Shown here in pieces: positions 23,443 to 34,381 of a stretch of DNA of 64,000 nucleotides. The DNA is from Thermothelomyces thermophilus ATCC 42464. Lineage: Eukaryota > Ascomycota > Sordariomycetes > Sordariales > Chaetomiaceae. A program made the translations under genes and the position numbers. The stretch covers positions 3,782,001-3,846,000 of the forward strand of contig NC_016475.1 of assembly GCF_000226095.1 (NCBI RefSeq), written 5' to 3'. Within the stretch, counting starts at the first letter, position 1; every line of letters begins with the position of its first letter. A model generated the notes under the pieces. The model searched no databases. It saw nothing but the letters and a program-made list of their open reading frames with translations, and had not been told where the DNA came from.

Positions 23443-23537
23443 CTCTCCCGCCGGGAATTGAACCCGGGTCTCGAGCGAAGTCTTGTTGGCCGGTGGCCGT
23501 TGACAAGCTCACATACTGACCACTATACTACGGAAGA
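23443..23537 (-). tRNA. tRNA-Asp (GTC) with intron
   Basis: The minus strand folds as a tRNA. The acceptor stem is TCTTCCG with CGGGAGA (one G-T wobble) and discriminator G. The D arm is of the GTATAGTGGTCAGTAT type. The anticodon stem is TGAGC with GCTCG, and the loop is TTGTCAC, so the anticodon is GTC (Asp). The T arm is CCGGG-TTCAATT-CCCGG. An intron of about 23 bases starts one base after the anticodon, at the canonical 37/38 site; it contains GGCCACCGGCC, able to pair. The mature length is about 72 before CCA. TTTT lies about 19 bases downstream. Confidence 0.92.
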
Positions 23538-23970
23538 TCTGTGGGTGTTGGCACCCACCGTAGGTTGGGGAAAGGGTGCGTTGCCCTCACCCATAAAGTG
23601 GAGATGGCGGTTGGTTGAGTGGAGTTTAGCAACTATCAACATCAAATCAAGGAGCCCAACGAATTTGGTGAACGAGCAGCCTAGTAGGCCTAACTAAACC
23701 CACATCTCCATTCTCCACTTCAATCCTTTACATCTCAAAGCACTTGACACTCACTGTTTACACACTGCTCACACAATGGTCTCGAAGAGCACTGTATCCC
23801 GCGAAGGGGGGGTGGGGGGGGGGAAGATGCACTTGAATTGTCCACATATCAAGAATGTTACATGATCATTCCCCCTTTCCCAAAACGGTAAATCACCAAT
23901 CTGTCTCCCTCAACCCATTTTTATTTTCCTCTTCCCCCCTTAAGACGGTCAGGCCCAACAAGACCTCTAA
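23538..23970. other. Intergenic region
   Basis: This is a short gap between tRNA-Asp and the 3' end of the cellobiose dehydrogenase gene. It holds a G-rich patch (about 23806-23823) and pyrimidine-rich sequence. No gene is seen. Confidence 0.5.
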
Positions 23971-26905
23971 TTAAGACCGCAGGGCCAGGATGCGCTGCGC
24001 CGCCTGCTCGGCCACGATGACGATCATGGCCGACGGGTTGCCCGTCGACATGCCGGGGAAGACGGACGCGTCGACGACGAACAGGTTGTCGGTGCCGTAC
24101 ACCTTGGTGTCGAGGTCGACGACCGAGGTGCCGCCCGAGCGGCCGTCGTCGGTGCCCAGCTTGGCCGTGCCCATCCAGTGGTTGGCCCGGCGGTTGGCCG
24201 GCGAGACGATCAGGCTGTTGACGTAGTCGGCCACCGTCCCGTCGGGCGGCGGGAGCACCCACTCGAGGTCGGCCACCTGGCTGAGCGCGTCCACCACGTT
24301 CTGGATCCCCTGGATGACCGCCTCCAGGTCGCCGTTGTTGTGCAGGTACGGGTGCTCGGCCACCGTCGTGCTCAGCCCGGAGGTGATGCCCATCCGGCCG
24401 CGCGAGACGACGCCACGGCCGAGGTACTGGCTGAGGGTCATGGCGTCTGGGAGAGGAAGGAAGGACAGTCAGTACAAAAACAAAGCCACGTCCAGGTTGA
24501 TAGAAAATGAGAAAAGGGGGGGATGGTTCTTACGGGTCGAGTTGGTCTTGGAGCTGTCGCCCTCAACACGGCATGTCCACTGGAACTGGCGGGTGATGCC
24601 GTCGGACGGCGTGACTTGATCCCACATCTGTGTGCAACACGGTCAGTCCTATTTTTATCCCAGAAGAACAACGACCCCATGAATCTCAGCGCGGGCGTCA
24701 GAAGGCTTACCATAGGGCCGATATTGGGCGCCGCCTGGGCGAGAATGCCGGACCGCGAGTTCAGGTAGGCCTCCTTATCCTCCGTGATGGGCTCGTCCCA
24801 GGCCGCATAGAAGTCATAGAAAACGACATCCGGGTGCGTGATAATGAGGTCAGTGTTGAGATGGTCGATCAGGTTGTGGCCGACGGGGAGGTTGATCCAC
24901 TCGTCCTTGGGAGTGAAGGTCTCGCCGTCCTTGGAGCTCGCCACAATCTCGAGCTGGTCCTCAGGACCGATACCGCCTAGAGAAATCGGGTCAGTTGATG
25001 CGGTCGCACAGGGAAAGAAGAGGGGGAGAGAGAGAGAGAGAGAGAGAGAGCGAAGTGGCCGCGGGCAAAAAAATAAAAAAAAAGAAACCTAAAAAAAAAA
25101 CTTACTGCGAAGGAGCAGCTTGGCCGAGCCGAAAGCGCCGGCCGAGAAGATGACACCACCGCCCTCATTCAGGTTGACGGTCCCGCTGAAGCCACCGTCC
25201 GTGAGGCACTCGAGCTCGACGCCGGTGACCTTGCTGCCGCTGCGGACGGCCCTCCGGACGGCAGTGTTGAGCCACAGGTTGAAGTTGCTGCGCTCGGCAG
25301 CCGAGGCAAGGTACGTCGCCAGGGGGCCGCCACGCTCACCGCCCGAGAACATGAACTCGGTGTGTGCATAGGTGTGGTTCTTCTCGCTGGGCGCCTCGTT
25401 GGCGCTGATTTCCTTCCAGCCGGCGTTGGCCAGGCCCTTGCTGATGACCTCGAAGCCCTCCTGGCGGTACAACTTGCCGTCCTGCGACGGGTGCGACGTG
25501 CCGGGGATGCGCTTGAAGACACGCTCGGTCGCATCCGCGAGATCGCTCGACTTCCACCCTTCGGGGAAGTTCTCATCCCAGTCAGCGGGGTGGGGCTGCG
25601 ATGTAATGTTAGCGGTGCTTGTCCTGGGTTCCAATATAATATCTGGGCGCGTGGACTCGGTTTCTTCTGACGAGAAACCTTACCTTCCACCACAAACCAG
25701 CGTTGACAGCGGTGCCACCGCCGAGAACGCAGCCCGCCATCTGGTCGGTATCGGTGCAGGCGATGCCGGCAGAGTCGACCCAGATCTGGTTGCACAGGCC
25801 GGGAACGTCGAAGCGGGTAAGGTCGGTGCTCTCGAGCCACTCGGGCTTCATGGTCCCGTTCCACAGGCCGGTCGAAGGGGGTCCCTTCTCGATGAGAAGG
25901 ACCTTGTGGCCGGCCTCGCTGAGCTTGTCGGCGACGGTGATACCACCGGCGCCGGCACCGACAACGATGTAATCATACGTGTCCTCGGGAGCCGGAACGC
26001 ACTCCTTGTCGCCGGGGCCAGTGCTGACATGAGTCAGCAACTGTACGCTTTCCCGGATAGAGGAAAAAGAGCACACTTACCCATCGCAGGTGGTCTCGGG
26101 CGTGGTCGTGGCCAGCTTAGCCCACTCCTCGTACGAGTCCGAAGTAGCACCCTCAAGCACGGCACCCCACTGTCCGAAACCGTTATCATGGAAACCGAAC
26201 TCGGCCGTGTCCGGGCACGTGGGGCCCGTCACACCATCCTTCGCGGCGGCGCGGCCGAGGACCAGGTTGCCGTTGCTGGTCGAGACGTTGCCCTTGGTGC
26301 CATCCTGGTCCCAGGAGAAGCAGTTTTCGCAGCGGAACAGCACCTCGAAGCTGTCCTCGCTGACCGAGGAGGAGATCTGGGTCAGCTTGGCGTCGCCCGT
26401 GTAGAGGCCGGGGAGCGTGTAGCCGGTGGCGTAGCGGAACGACGTGTAGACGGTGTCCTCGCTGGCCCAGGCGACCAGCAGCAGCGCCTGCGTCATCTGG
26501 CCGGACTGGCCGTGGGAGATACCGCACCAGCTGGGCGAGGCGGGATCGGTGATTTGGCAACGCTGCGAGAGAGGTGAGCCGGAAGCCCCAGTTTGCGGCG
26601 CCGCGCTGAACCTACCAGGAGACCAATGTACTCGGTGGCATCCTTTTCCAGCGCGTCCGCGGGGAGGGTCAAGCCAAACGTGAAAGGGGCGCCCTCGGAG
26701 GCGGTCCACGTCTTGAATTGGATACCGGTAGCCTCATCGGTGTAGGTCCCCTCGGTCATCTGGGCTGCACATTGCTGCAGTGCTTGGGGGACTATTAGCA
26801 TCTCCTCAGCATTCACCGGGGGAGACAACGAGAAGGCTCGTTAGGACCACACTTACACAACGTCGCCGCTAGGGCGGTCGCCCCAACGCGGCTGAGTAGC
26901 TTCAT
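23971..26905 (-). CDS. cdh: Cellobiose dehydrogenase (AA8 cytochrome + AA3 flavodehydrogenase)
   Basis: This secreted hemoflavoprotein oxidises cellobiose to its lactone and passes electrons to lytic polysaccharide monooxygenases. Eight exons: 26857-26905, 26616-26791, 26081-26562, 25684-26023, 25106-25595, 24711-24976, 24534-24627 and 23971-24446. They give 790 residues in frame. A signal peptide covers about residues 1-20. The cytochrome domain (about 25-225) keeps both heme ligands, Met98 (GQMTQ) and His200 (FHDNGFG). A short linker leads to the FAD-binding GAGAGG at 258-263. The catalytic pair is His722 (NRRANHWMG) and Asn769 (STGNPS). The protein ends right after the dehydrogenase (AAQRILALRS), so it has no cellulose-binding module. 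Intron 5 (129 bases) has a (GA)n tract and long A/T runs. The first splice acceptor is chosen for frame and is the least certain. Confidence 0.94.
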
Positions 26906-28505
26906 TGTTCCAACGGAGCCAAGGTTCAGAAAAACTGGTTCCGTAGTTAGGCTGGGCCGAGGAAGGCAAGCACCCGTAATCTCTTCCCTTCTCCTTCCCG
27001 GCCATAAGAGCGGAGGTCAGGAATAAATATCGGTGCCTGGTTTGCCACGGCAGAGGCCCGCGGCCCCCGCGCCTGCACTCCGCATGTTCGCAAATGCGTC
27101 GACGGGACGGCTCTCCGGGAAGGGAAAATCGGATGGTCACCGATAGGATGGATCCCGGCGGAAGAATGACGGCCTGGCACGCCTTGTCTCACGGAGGGGA
27201 TCGGGACCAGATAGATTGGGTTGCAGGTCAGGAGTAGTATAGCCTCATCCATAAACATATGAGATCGGCGTCGTCCACCGCGCGAAGTTCATATTAAAGG
27301 GAGCGTGTAAATTGGGGACTCAGGCGTGGGGTGGACCTTCCCCCAGGCTTGCGCCTGGGTGTGAGCCAAGCTGATGGACAGGGGCTGCATGGCGAAGCGA
27401 GGGGAAGCAAGTTGGCACGCGGAAGCAAGCGCCGATTTCGACATGCAGCCCTTGAAGCTCCCGTCCCTTATCTCCCCACACTCCTGGGGGTCTCTCGTGG
27501 GGCATTCTCCGAGAACGAATCAGCGACCTGATCTCGCGTATCGAAGCATCAGCGCATCACAGTAAGCAACACAGGGTATGTATATACAGTAATACAAGGC
27601 AAACAGCGTCCGGTGATTCGAGGGGAAATGCGGTGGAACTGACCAAAGGGAATCTTCGGTTGTGCGGCGGATCCGCGGCGGCCCGGATGCGACCTTGATT
27701 GCGAGACCCTCAACGGTCTTCTTCGAGAGGCAACAGCGGTGGGCCACAGGAAGCTTCAGCTGAAGTTCGATGTTTCCGCCCTGCATACTCCGCACGGCTG
27801 TTCCCAGCTTCTGCGGGCTTGCGAGCCGCCCTCTGCATATTGGCGTAATACTTGTAGTAGTGTATAATCGAGGCGATTGTCGGTTAGAAACTCGACGGGA
27901 AGTCGTTTTTGGCTCGCCTTTGTCCGGTTCTAGAAGAAATCCCATTTGGCGCTGGAAGCGGAAAATCTGGCCCACTTTGGATAAAATCCCCGGCCGTGCT
28001 GAACGCCGTTCTGCTGACTACAGACCCCTCAGTCCTCATCTATCTTTGACCTCACAACCTCGTCGGGGCCCATGCTGCCTGTCAATCAGCCTATACCCAA
28101 TCAACTTGCGTATAGTAAGCAGCGGTCCGACGGCCCAGCCGTCACGTGTGCCGTTCGACGGTGCTCGGTAGTGTAGATGCCCAGAAGTACCCCTGCCTAG
28201 TGGATCGACATACTGTGTAGGGTAATTACAACCATAGCGCAGGCACGAACAACCCAATAATCCGTATGTATGGATGACATGTATCGCTGCGAGTTGCTCG
28301 CCATGTTGGGAAGAGAAAGTCCTAGTTTGGATGTACAAGTGACCTCTAGAATGCTCATCTCAAGTTTTTTTTCCCGGAAAACGATGAAAGTCCTTCGGAA
28401 TCCTGGACGCAGATATTAGGCGTTCTAGAACGAGTAAAAGGAAGTCCCGGCCGAAGAGAGGAGAAAAGGAAAGAAAACGCAAGAGCGTCAGAGTGGAATG
28501 AAAGG
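26906..28505. other. Intergenic region including the CDH promoter
   Basis: This 1.6 kb holds the CDH promoter. A TATA-like ATATTTATTC (27021-27030, read on the minus strand) lies about 120 bases before the ATG. A CreA-type CCCCGC lies at 27065-27070, which would fit carbon catabolite repression; one match means little. The rest shows no supported gene. Confidence 0.4.
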
Positions 28506-29153
28506 TCAGAGGGAAGAAGGATTTTGACAGTCGCGGGGTTCGACTCTATTTTGACCACGGGGAAGGATCGATCGAGGGATGACTGTGTGCAACTGAGCGA
28601 AAGCCAAAAATATAACGCAGCGCTCTTTCCCTATGGCAGGAAAGTGGTTAATCACGTTTCGGTACGGTAAAAGTGCGCAAAAACTTTTAGATGCTGGAAT
28701 AATCAAAATCTGTTCGTTACTCGATATAATCTTCCTCGCCTGGCGCCACTGCTCCTCGTCCACAGGCAGGTTGGAAAGAAATGTCGCGGTTCGGCGCTCC
28801 CAAGATTCAGACGCTGGGCTCGATCGCGCGGGTCTGCGTTGCGCTGGCTTGTACTCGGGACTTGGATTCCAGATCTCGATATGTAGAGACGGTAAGTCCT
28901 CAGGCCCGACGGGCTGCGAGCTACGCGAGTTGCCATCTCGGGTCTCGTGTTGGTGCTGTGTCTGACCTCCATCGTCTTCCGATTCACCGCCGGGGTGACT
29001 GGGGGCTTGAAGTTGGACGCGGCGTGATGTTGCAATTTGCCCTTCAAGCTGAGATATCAACTCGGCTACCGGGACGTTGGTGACCTTAAGGTAAAGGTAG
29101 CCAAGATAGGAAAGGTCATTGCCGACAAAGTCGTCAACTCGTCTGGTGGACAT
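28506..29153 (-). CDS. Hypothetical protein, low support
   Basis: This is an open frame of 215 residues from the ATG at 29153 (MSTRRVDDFVGNDLSYLGYLYLKV). The first 50 residues look like ordered protein with a hydrophobic/aromatic pattern. The middle is Gly/Asp/Gln/Pro-rich and the later part (PVDEEQWRQARKII) could form a helix. No domain is recognised. The second half may be noncoding or interrupted by an unrecognised intron. It is kept because it is the only long ATG-initiated frame in 3 kb. Confidence 0.4.
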   Translation of the reverse strand: MSTRRVDDFVGNDLSYLGYLYLKVTNVPVAELISQLEGQIATSRRVQLQAPSHPGGESEDDGGQTQHQHETRDGNSRSSQPVGPEDLPSLHIEIWNPSPEYKPAQRRPARSSPASESWERRTATFLSNLPVDEEQWRQARKIISSNEQILIIPASKSFCALLPYRNVINHFPAIGKERCVIFLAFAQLHTVIPRSILPRGQNRVEPRDCQNPSSL

Positions 29154-30659
29154 GGTTGGACAGAGAACGGAGAGAGGAGAGAAGGGAGCTGGTGCGAACT
29201 CCCAGAAGAGCCCAGCTCTGGTCAAAAGCACGCTATGCCGGATTGAACAGCATACATTGTATGCTGTTCAATCCGGCATAGCGTGCTTTCGATCCGTACC
29301 CAGCCATTCTTCCAACATCCCCCATGGCGGGCTTGGTTGATTGGCTGGGTCCTCAGCCACGGCGTCAGTGAGCAATGACCAACTCCATGCATAACCGCAC
29401 TGGGCCAACCCTTGACGAAAACCGTCTCGAATGCACGCCTTTGACAAGCCCTGCAGACGACACTGCACGTTTCTTGTATTGACACACCCGTCTCCCCCAC
29501 GGTGCTCACCATCTTTCTTGCCGAGATGAAAGTATCACCTGTACCTAATTACCTCCTTCGGACCTCATCCGTTTACGCAGTGGCGAAATTTCGAAGGTCC
29601 GCAAGGCATTCAATGTTGGCTTGGCAGCCCCAGGCCGCCGGATAAGCTCTCATCGCAATGCTACGCTTCCCTTCGTATTGTACTACAGATACTCGATAGC
29701 TGCCTAAGAAAGAGAGACCAACCTGAGGAAGGAAAGTGACAAGCTTGCTGATGTTTCAATGCCCCGTTTTTTTTTTTTTCTTCGCTAGGTGGTTTTAGAA
29801 TCCATATCGACGCGCATTTTGCGACGAACACCTCAGATACGTTCTTACAGTCTATCATTTGAACCCAGTTTCGTCCAGGAATACACATTTCCAAATGTAG
29901 AGCCGATAATTATTTGCAGTCTTCAGTTCCTTTCTTTGCGCTTGAGGCACCTGCTGATTCTCCAGTGGATACCGTCAGTCAAGAATGAACGGTCTTCGTT
30001 CGGGGTATGCCACTTGATTGAGTTTCATAGACTTTTCTTAACCGCGGTCCTCGTCGTTGTTTTGAGCCTCCTCCATTCATCGTCCCTGCTTCTGCGTGCT
30101 CGGGGCATCTGCTCCTTCTTTGCTCTCTTGGAGAGCCAGTGCATGTACAATACATGTACTCGTGGACAAGGAAGTATTTGTGGAAGCGCCAGATCGGAGC
30201 TCGCGAAACTCTCGAACCCTGCCTGACTGCGGCGTGCACCCTCCTGGACACCATGGATGCTTCCGAGGCCCCGGATCGCTGGACCTGGCGATCCGGCAGG
30301 ACCCCGCGCACACTCCGGGCCGAATGTGGCAGTGACCGGCGCCCCCAGATCTGGTCTCGCCGATCACTTCTCGGCGTAACCGGGGATGGTTTCGCATTGT
30401 TACATGCACGGCAAAAAGGCCCGACATCCCGTCAGGATCAAGAAAAAAAGAATGCGTGTACACAACACTGGTGTAGTGTATGGAAGATAATCTGCGATTC
30501 GCACACGAGCTGACCTCGAGACGCAGCTGATCCATGTATGACAAGCACTAAGCGAGCGACCACGAATCCTCTCAGCTCGAAAAAAACCTACCCAAAGAGT
30601 CATTCGTCATCCTCATCTGAGTCACGCAAGCCATCCGAACGATCCGAGACCCGCCGTCA
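29154..30659. other. Intergenic region with perfect palindrome
   Basis: Apart from the hairpin at 29225-29289 I see no supported feature. Open frames are short and show no domain. A 12-base T-run lies near 29767-29779. Confidence 0.45.
29225..29289. repeat. Perfect 65-base inverted repeat
   Basis: Left arm 29225-29256 and right arm 29258-29289 are exact reverse complements (32 bases each) around a single T at 29257. The arm begins AAAGCACGCTATGCCGGATT. On DNA this could extrude as a cruciform; if transcribed it would form a near-loopless hairpin. Confidence 0.97.
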
Positions 30660-31624
30660 CTAGCACTTGAACACTGCCGGCCCAGGGACGATATACGAGT
30701 GGAAGTTGAAATAGATCTGTTTGCGCTCAGTCAGCGACCGGTCTCGCGAAGCACCGGTTCGAACGACGAAGGCGACGATGACGACGCATGATAGCTCACA
30801 TTGGCGGTGTAACCAGGATCGGTCGCCTTGATCTCGGGGTGACGGTGCCTCCGCCCGTCACATTCACCTGGGCGCAGCTGATGTAGAACTGCGGAAGGGC
30901 ACCTGGGTTATGGATGGCCAGGGACTGAATCCGCAGTAGGTATTCGCCGTCCCTGATGCACTTGAGGATGCTGTACTCGTACGAATCTGGGGTCGGACTC
31001 GTCAGTCCTCCCAATGCCGGCTTGCCCACAAATAGGAGGCCCCGGAGTCGTCGACGAAGGAGGAATGGTGACAAAGCGACATACTCCTCGTCGGCCACGA
31101 CGCCTGGCCCCCGTTGAACGTCGGTCCCCAGTCATAGATCTTGAAACAGTCACCGGACCCGTCGTAGTCCTGGGCTGAGCCGGGAGTTTTGGACATGTAC
31201 ATACCTGCTGGAGCCATCAGCCACAGTCACAGTCATCACAGTCACCGCCAGGTAGCCAGCTTGTGAGCTAGTTCGGCAGCGCATGTCCGGTTCCCGTCCA
31301 TCCATGCTCTCTGCACTGGTCCGGTCCACGCACAGCGAGATGGGCCCCTGGTGGTAGACGGCAACGTCGCTGAAGAAGGTGAACGAGTCTCCGGCCTTGA
31401 CGTCGAGCACGGTGGTGCTGGTGCCCGAGCCCCCGCCGACGTTGCAGCGCAGGTTGGTGTCCGACAGGTCGGTAACGGGCGAGTTGTAGTTCGTGTTCTT
31501 GCGAATGTGCTCGTACACGCCAAACTTTCTGGACCCGACGCTGAGCTGCTGGAAGATGTAAGTGTCCCGAGGCGACGTCGGCCACCCCGAGGGTGAGGGC
31601 GGCGAGGAGCGTGGCGAGCTTCAT
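30660..31624 (-). pseudogene. AA9 lytic polysaccharide monooxygenase, frame-disrupted
   Basis: AA9 enzymes cleave cellulose oxidatively using a copper histidine brace and CDH or other electron donors. The ATG at 31624 opens a signal peptide ([20 protein letters not shown]) followed by the expected His. The mature sequence then continues in another frame ([35 protein letters not shown]). Two introns splice cleanly: 30987-31086 (WPTR-NSYEYS) and 30717-30799, leading to the terminal VPGPAVFKC and the stop at 30660-30662. A third intron starts at 31334 and ends near 31205. I count three places where the frame does not hold: after the first His (about 31561), at the first intron acceptor (about 31200), and near 30835. 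At the last, about ten family residues are also missing. Either a pseudogene or local sequence error; the neighbours are intact. Confidence 0.75.
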
Positions 31625-33483
31625 GGCCGCTTGTTGTGAGGTAGAGATGGTGGACGCTTGGCGAGAGGAGAAGCAGGTGGATGAAAGCGGTTAACGTCAA
31701 TGAGACAGCAGCGGCTTTTTAAGTGCGAGCGCCTCCAGCATGTTGTTGGACCGGCGAGTCCACGGTTCTAGACCCTCCCTCTCCATTGCATGGTTAGCGC
31801 ACACCTACAGATGCCGTCGCACCGTGGCGTGGCAGCCACTCTAATTAGTTTGCAGACGGGGAGTCTTGTTCCAACACGCCACGCAATTAATTACCGTTTT
31901 TTCAGTCCCAGAACGCTAGGGACAAAGGCCCTGAGTTAGAAGGGGACGTAGATGAGCTGGCGATGAGTTCCATCTGTGTTATATTCCGTGTCAAATGGGG
32001 CCGTTATGGTGTTGGCACAGGAGGGCTTGAATCTTTGACGATAATATCAAGCCGTCTCCATCATTTGTTAGCATATTTGTCACGCTGATGACGCTCGGCA
32101 TTGGAGAAGTCGAGCCCAGGAGGCATTGATCAACTGCTTGTTACACGTTATGATGGAACATTGAACGGGAGCCAAAAAATAAAGAACCGAATATTAAGCC
32201 AAGACGTAATATCAAAAAAACAGTTCGCCCGAGCAAAAGATATTTACAAAAAGCTCCTGTTTCCCAGAGCGCATCATGCTATTTTTCTCCTGAGTGGTTG
32301 TGACTAGGGGGGCGACACCACGGAACAAGAGGCACAAGGCCACTAGCGAGGCCCCTGATTTATAATGGAAGAGAGCTTCGACAACCCACAAAGTCATTGG
32401 CAGTTTTTCCTTGTCATTGTGAAATTTAAGGTATTGGGTAGGAGGTCAAAGATGTGGTAGCGAGAATATTTGGTTAAAACCTCATCTCTGGCCAAGGAAT
32501 TCCAGACCATCTAGCCGATGTGGTAATTAGCAGTGCGACTTCGGAACCCTCCGTTCCACAGAGACGGCTCTTCTTTGCATCTGTGCCCAGAGGGCTCATG
32601 ACAAGCTTTCCATTGGTGTGCTCTTGAATTGCGCAGCCAACTGTCCAACAGACCATCGTCGGTCGCCATAATTACGCCCATTCCGCCACGCGGTTCAACG
32701 AGAGAGCACACACTCTTGAAGCGCCTCACAGTTTTATTAACCCGGATAACTCTTGAGTCCACGTCCGTATGGTCCCGGTGATGCAACCGAAAAAGTAAGA
32801 CGATTTCAGCATGCATGGTACGACTGTGCGAATGATTGGGCAGCACAAGAATGGGCCAGGCTAATATAGAGTACCTAAGGTAGGTAGTACTTGAAATCCT
32901 GAGATTAAATTATGCATTATCTAGCTAGGTATACACATCGGTAATACAGATTAAGTTCCTTGAATGTACATACAACGGATATTTGCGCACGCTGGAGATG
33001 GGAGTGATGGGTATAAGGGGATGCTCCTGACAAAATACAAGATGCCTTGTACACGCAATGGATATAGCAGCATCAGAAGTAAGAAGAGTGTCTGACCCAC
33101 TCAGGTCACATCCATATCGCTTCATTTACTCTGTTCGCAATCGGAGCGTGGTCCCCAACACCCTGCACCCCGCAATCATATGCTCCCAGATGCCTCAAAT
33201 TACCCCCAAATTGGCAACACAAGGGTCACCACGCACCCATAAGAGGTGGTTGCCAACTACTCGGCGTCCTGCCTATGCGCGGCTGATTCCATTCTTATCC
33301 CGTTCACCCGTGCCTGTGTCGTAGATCCTCAGTGCTCTGCAACTACCCTCCGACTGAAACGCTCCACAGCTCGAAACAAAAGCCCCCATCAACGACGAGG
33401 ACGACGATGACTTGAGCGGCGACGATGACTTGAGCGGCGACGATGACTTGAGCGGCGACGATGAGCTAGCGCCGGGACCCGTG
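31625..33483. other. Intergenic region
   Basis: This 1.9 kb lies upstream of the AA9 gene. A TATA-like TTAAAAAG (about 31713-31720, minus strand) lies about 90 bases before its ATG. No further gene is supported. The right end holds the 18-base tandem repeat described separately. Confidence 0.45.
33406..33465. repeat. 18-base tandem repeat, three copies plus part
   Basis: The unit GATGACTTGAGCGGCGAC is repeated three times (33406-33423, 33424-33441, 33442-33459) without change, then starts a fourth time. On the minus strand it would encode a Ser-Pro-Leu-Lys-Ser-Ser repeat in one frame. It lies just past the stop codon of the neighbouring hypothetical gene, in a different frame. Confidence 0.95.
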
Positions 33484-34381
33484 CTAGACGACCGTGCTGG
33501 ACCGCGAGATGTTGGACGGCGTTGGCGGCTGCGGAAGCGCGTCATGTGAGTCGGGCGATCCGGCGGTAGCGTCCCGATCGCCATCGTTGTCTCCCGCCCA
33601 CCTGCCATCCTCACCAGTCTCAGGGTCCATCAGATTTCCGTCGTTCTCATATCCGTTCCAGGTTCCGTTCCTGTTTTCGTGTCCGTGTCCGTTGTGGTCG
33701 AGTCTCGACCCTCGGCCGGTGCCGACGGCCCCGACAGCGACAGAAGGAGAATCCTGGTCGAGCGAGCGGGGTGAACGCCTTGCAGCCCTGGCGGTGGGGC
33801 GGCCGTAGTGCACCGCAGTGCTCTCGCCGGCAGATGGGGGGCGGCTTGGCGGCGGGGAGTTGACACTGACTGTTGGGGTAGAGCTGTTGTCGCTGTCCGG
33901 GTACTCGTCGGGTGTTGGGCGGCGGCGGCGGCGGGCGGTCCGCTGGCGGGGCACCGCTGACCGGGCGGGAGTTAGTTGTTTATTTTTTTTTTCGTTATTT
34001 GGCTTATTAAGATTTGTTTTCTTGGTGGGTAGGAATGTTTGGAGATCTGGGATCGATGATAGTGTGAAGGGAGGGAGATGGGGGGTTGGGACAGCTTTGG
34101 TCGTCATGGAGCTCCCCCCCGGGGGGGAGGGGAGGGAGGGTGAGGGGGGGCTTCTTACGACAGGTCAGGTCGAGACTCGGAGAGGAGTAGTATCGCGGGC
34201 GTGCCAGATACTCGGTACTGGTGCTCGCAGCTGAGGCGCGAGATTCGGCTGCCGGGCGGAGCGGGCTCAAATGGCCACACCGTGGGCATGGGCCGACTTC
34301 ATTGCGGTGATGATGCACGGCGCCATGCGGATGGCAGCTGATGGTGCAGGAGCAACTGATCTTGCTGACTTTGGTTCCCAT
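33484..34381 (-). CDS. Hypothetical disordered protein with Cys/His N-terminus
   Basis: Two exons, 34159-34381 and 33484-33956, with a 202-base GT-AG intron, give 231 residues. The first exon (MGTKVSKISCSCTISCHPHG then HHHRNEVGPCPRCGHLSP) is rich in Cys and His and ends a possible zinc site with CPRC. The second exon encodes a basic RTARRRRRPTPDEY patch, then a Ser/Pro/Asp/Gly-rich disordered tail. No family is recognised. The splice keeps the frame, which supports the model. The long C-rich intron and low-complexity tail lower confidence. The serine-rich tandem repeat beyond the stop might belong to an alternative 3' exon. Confidence 0.5.
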
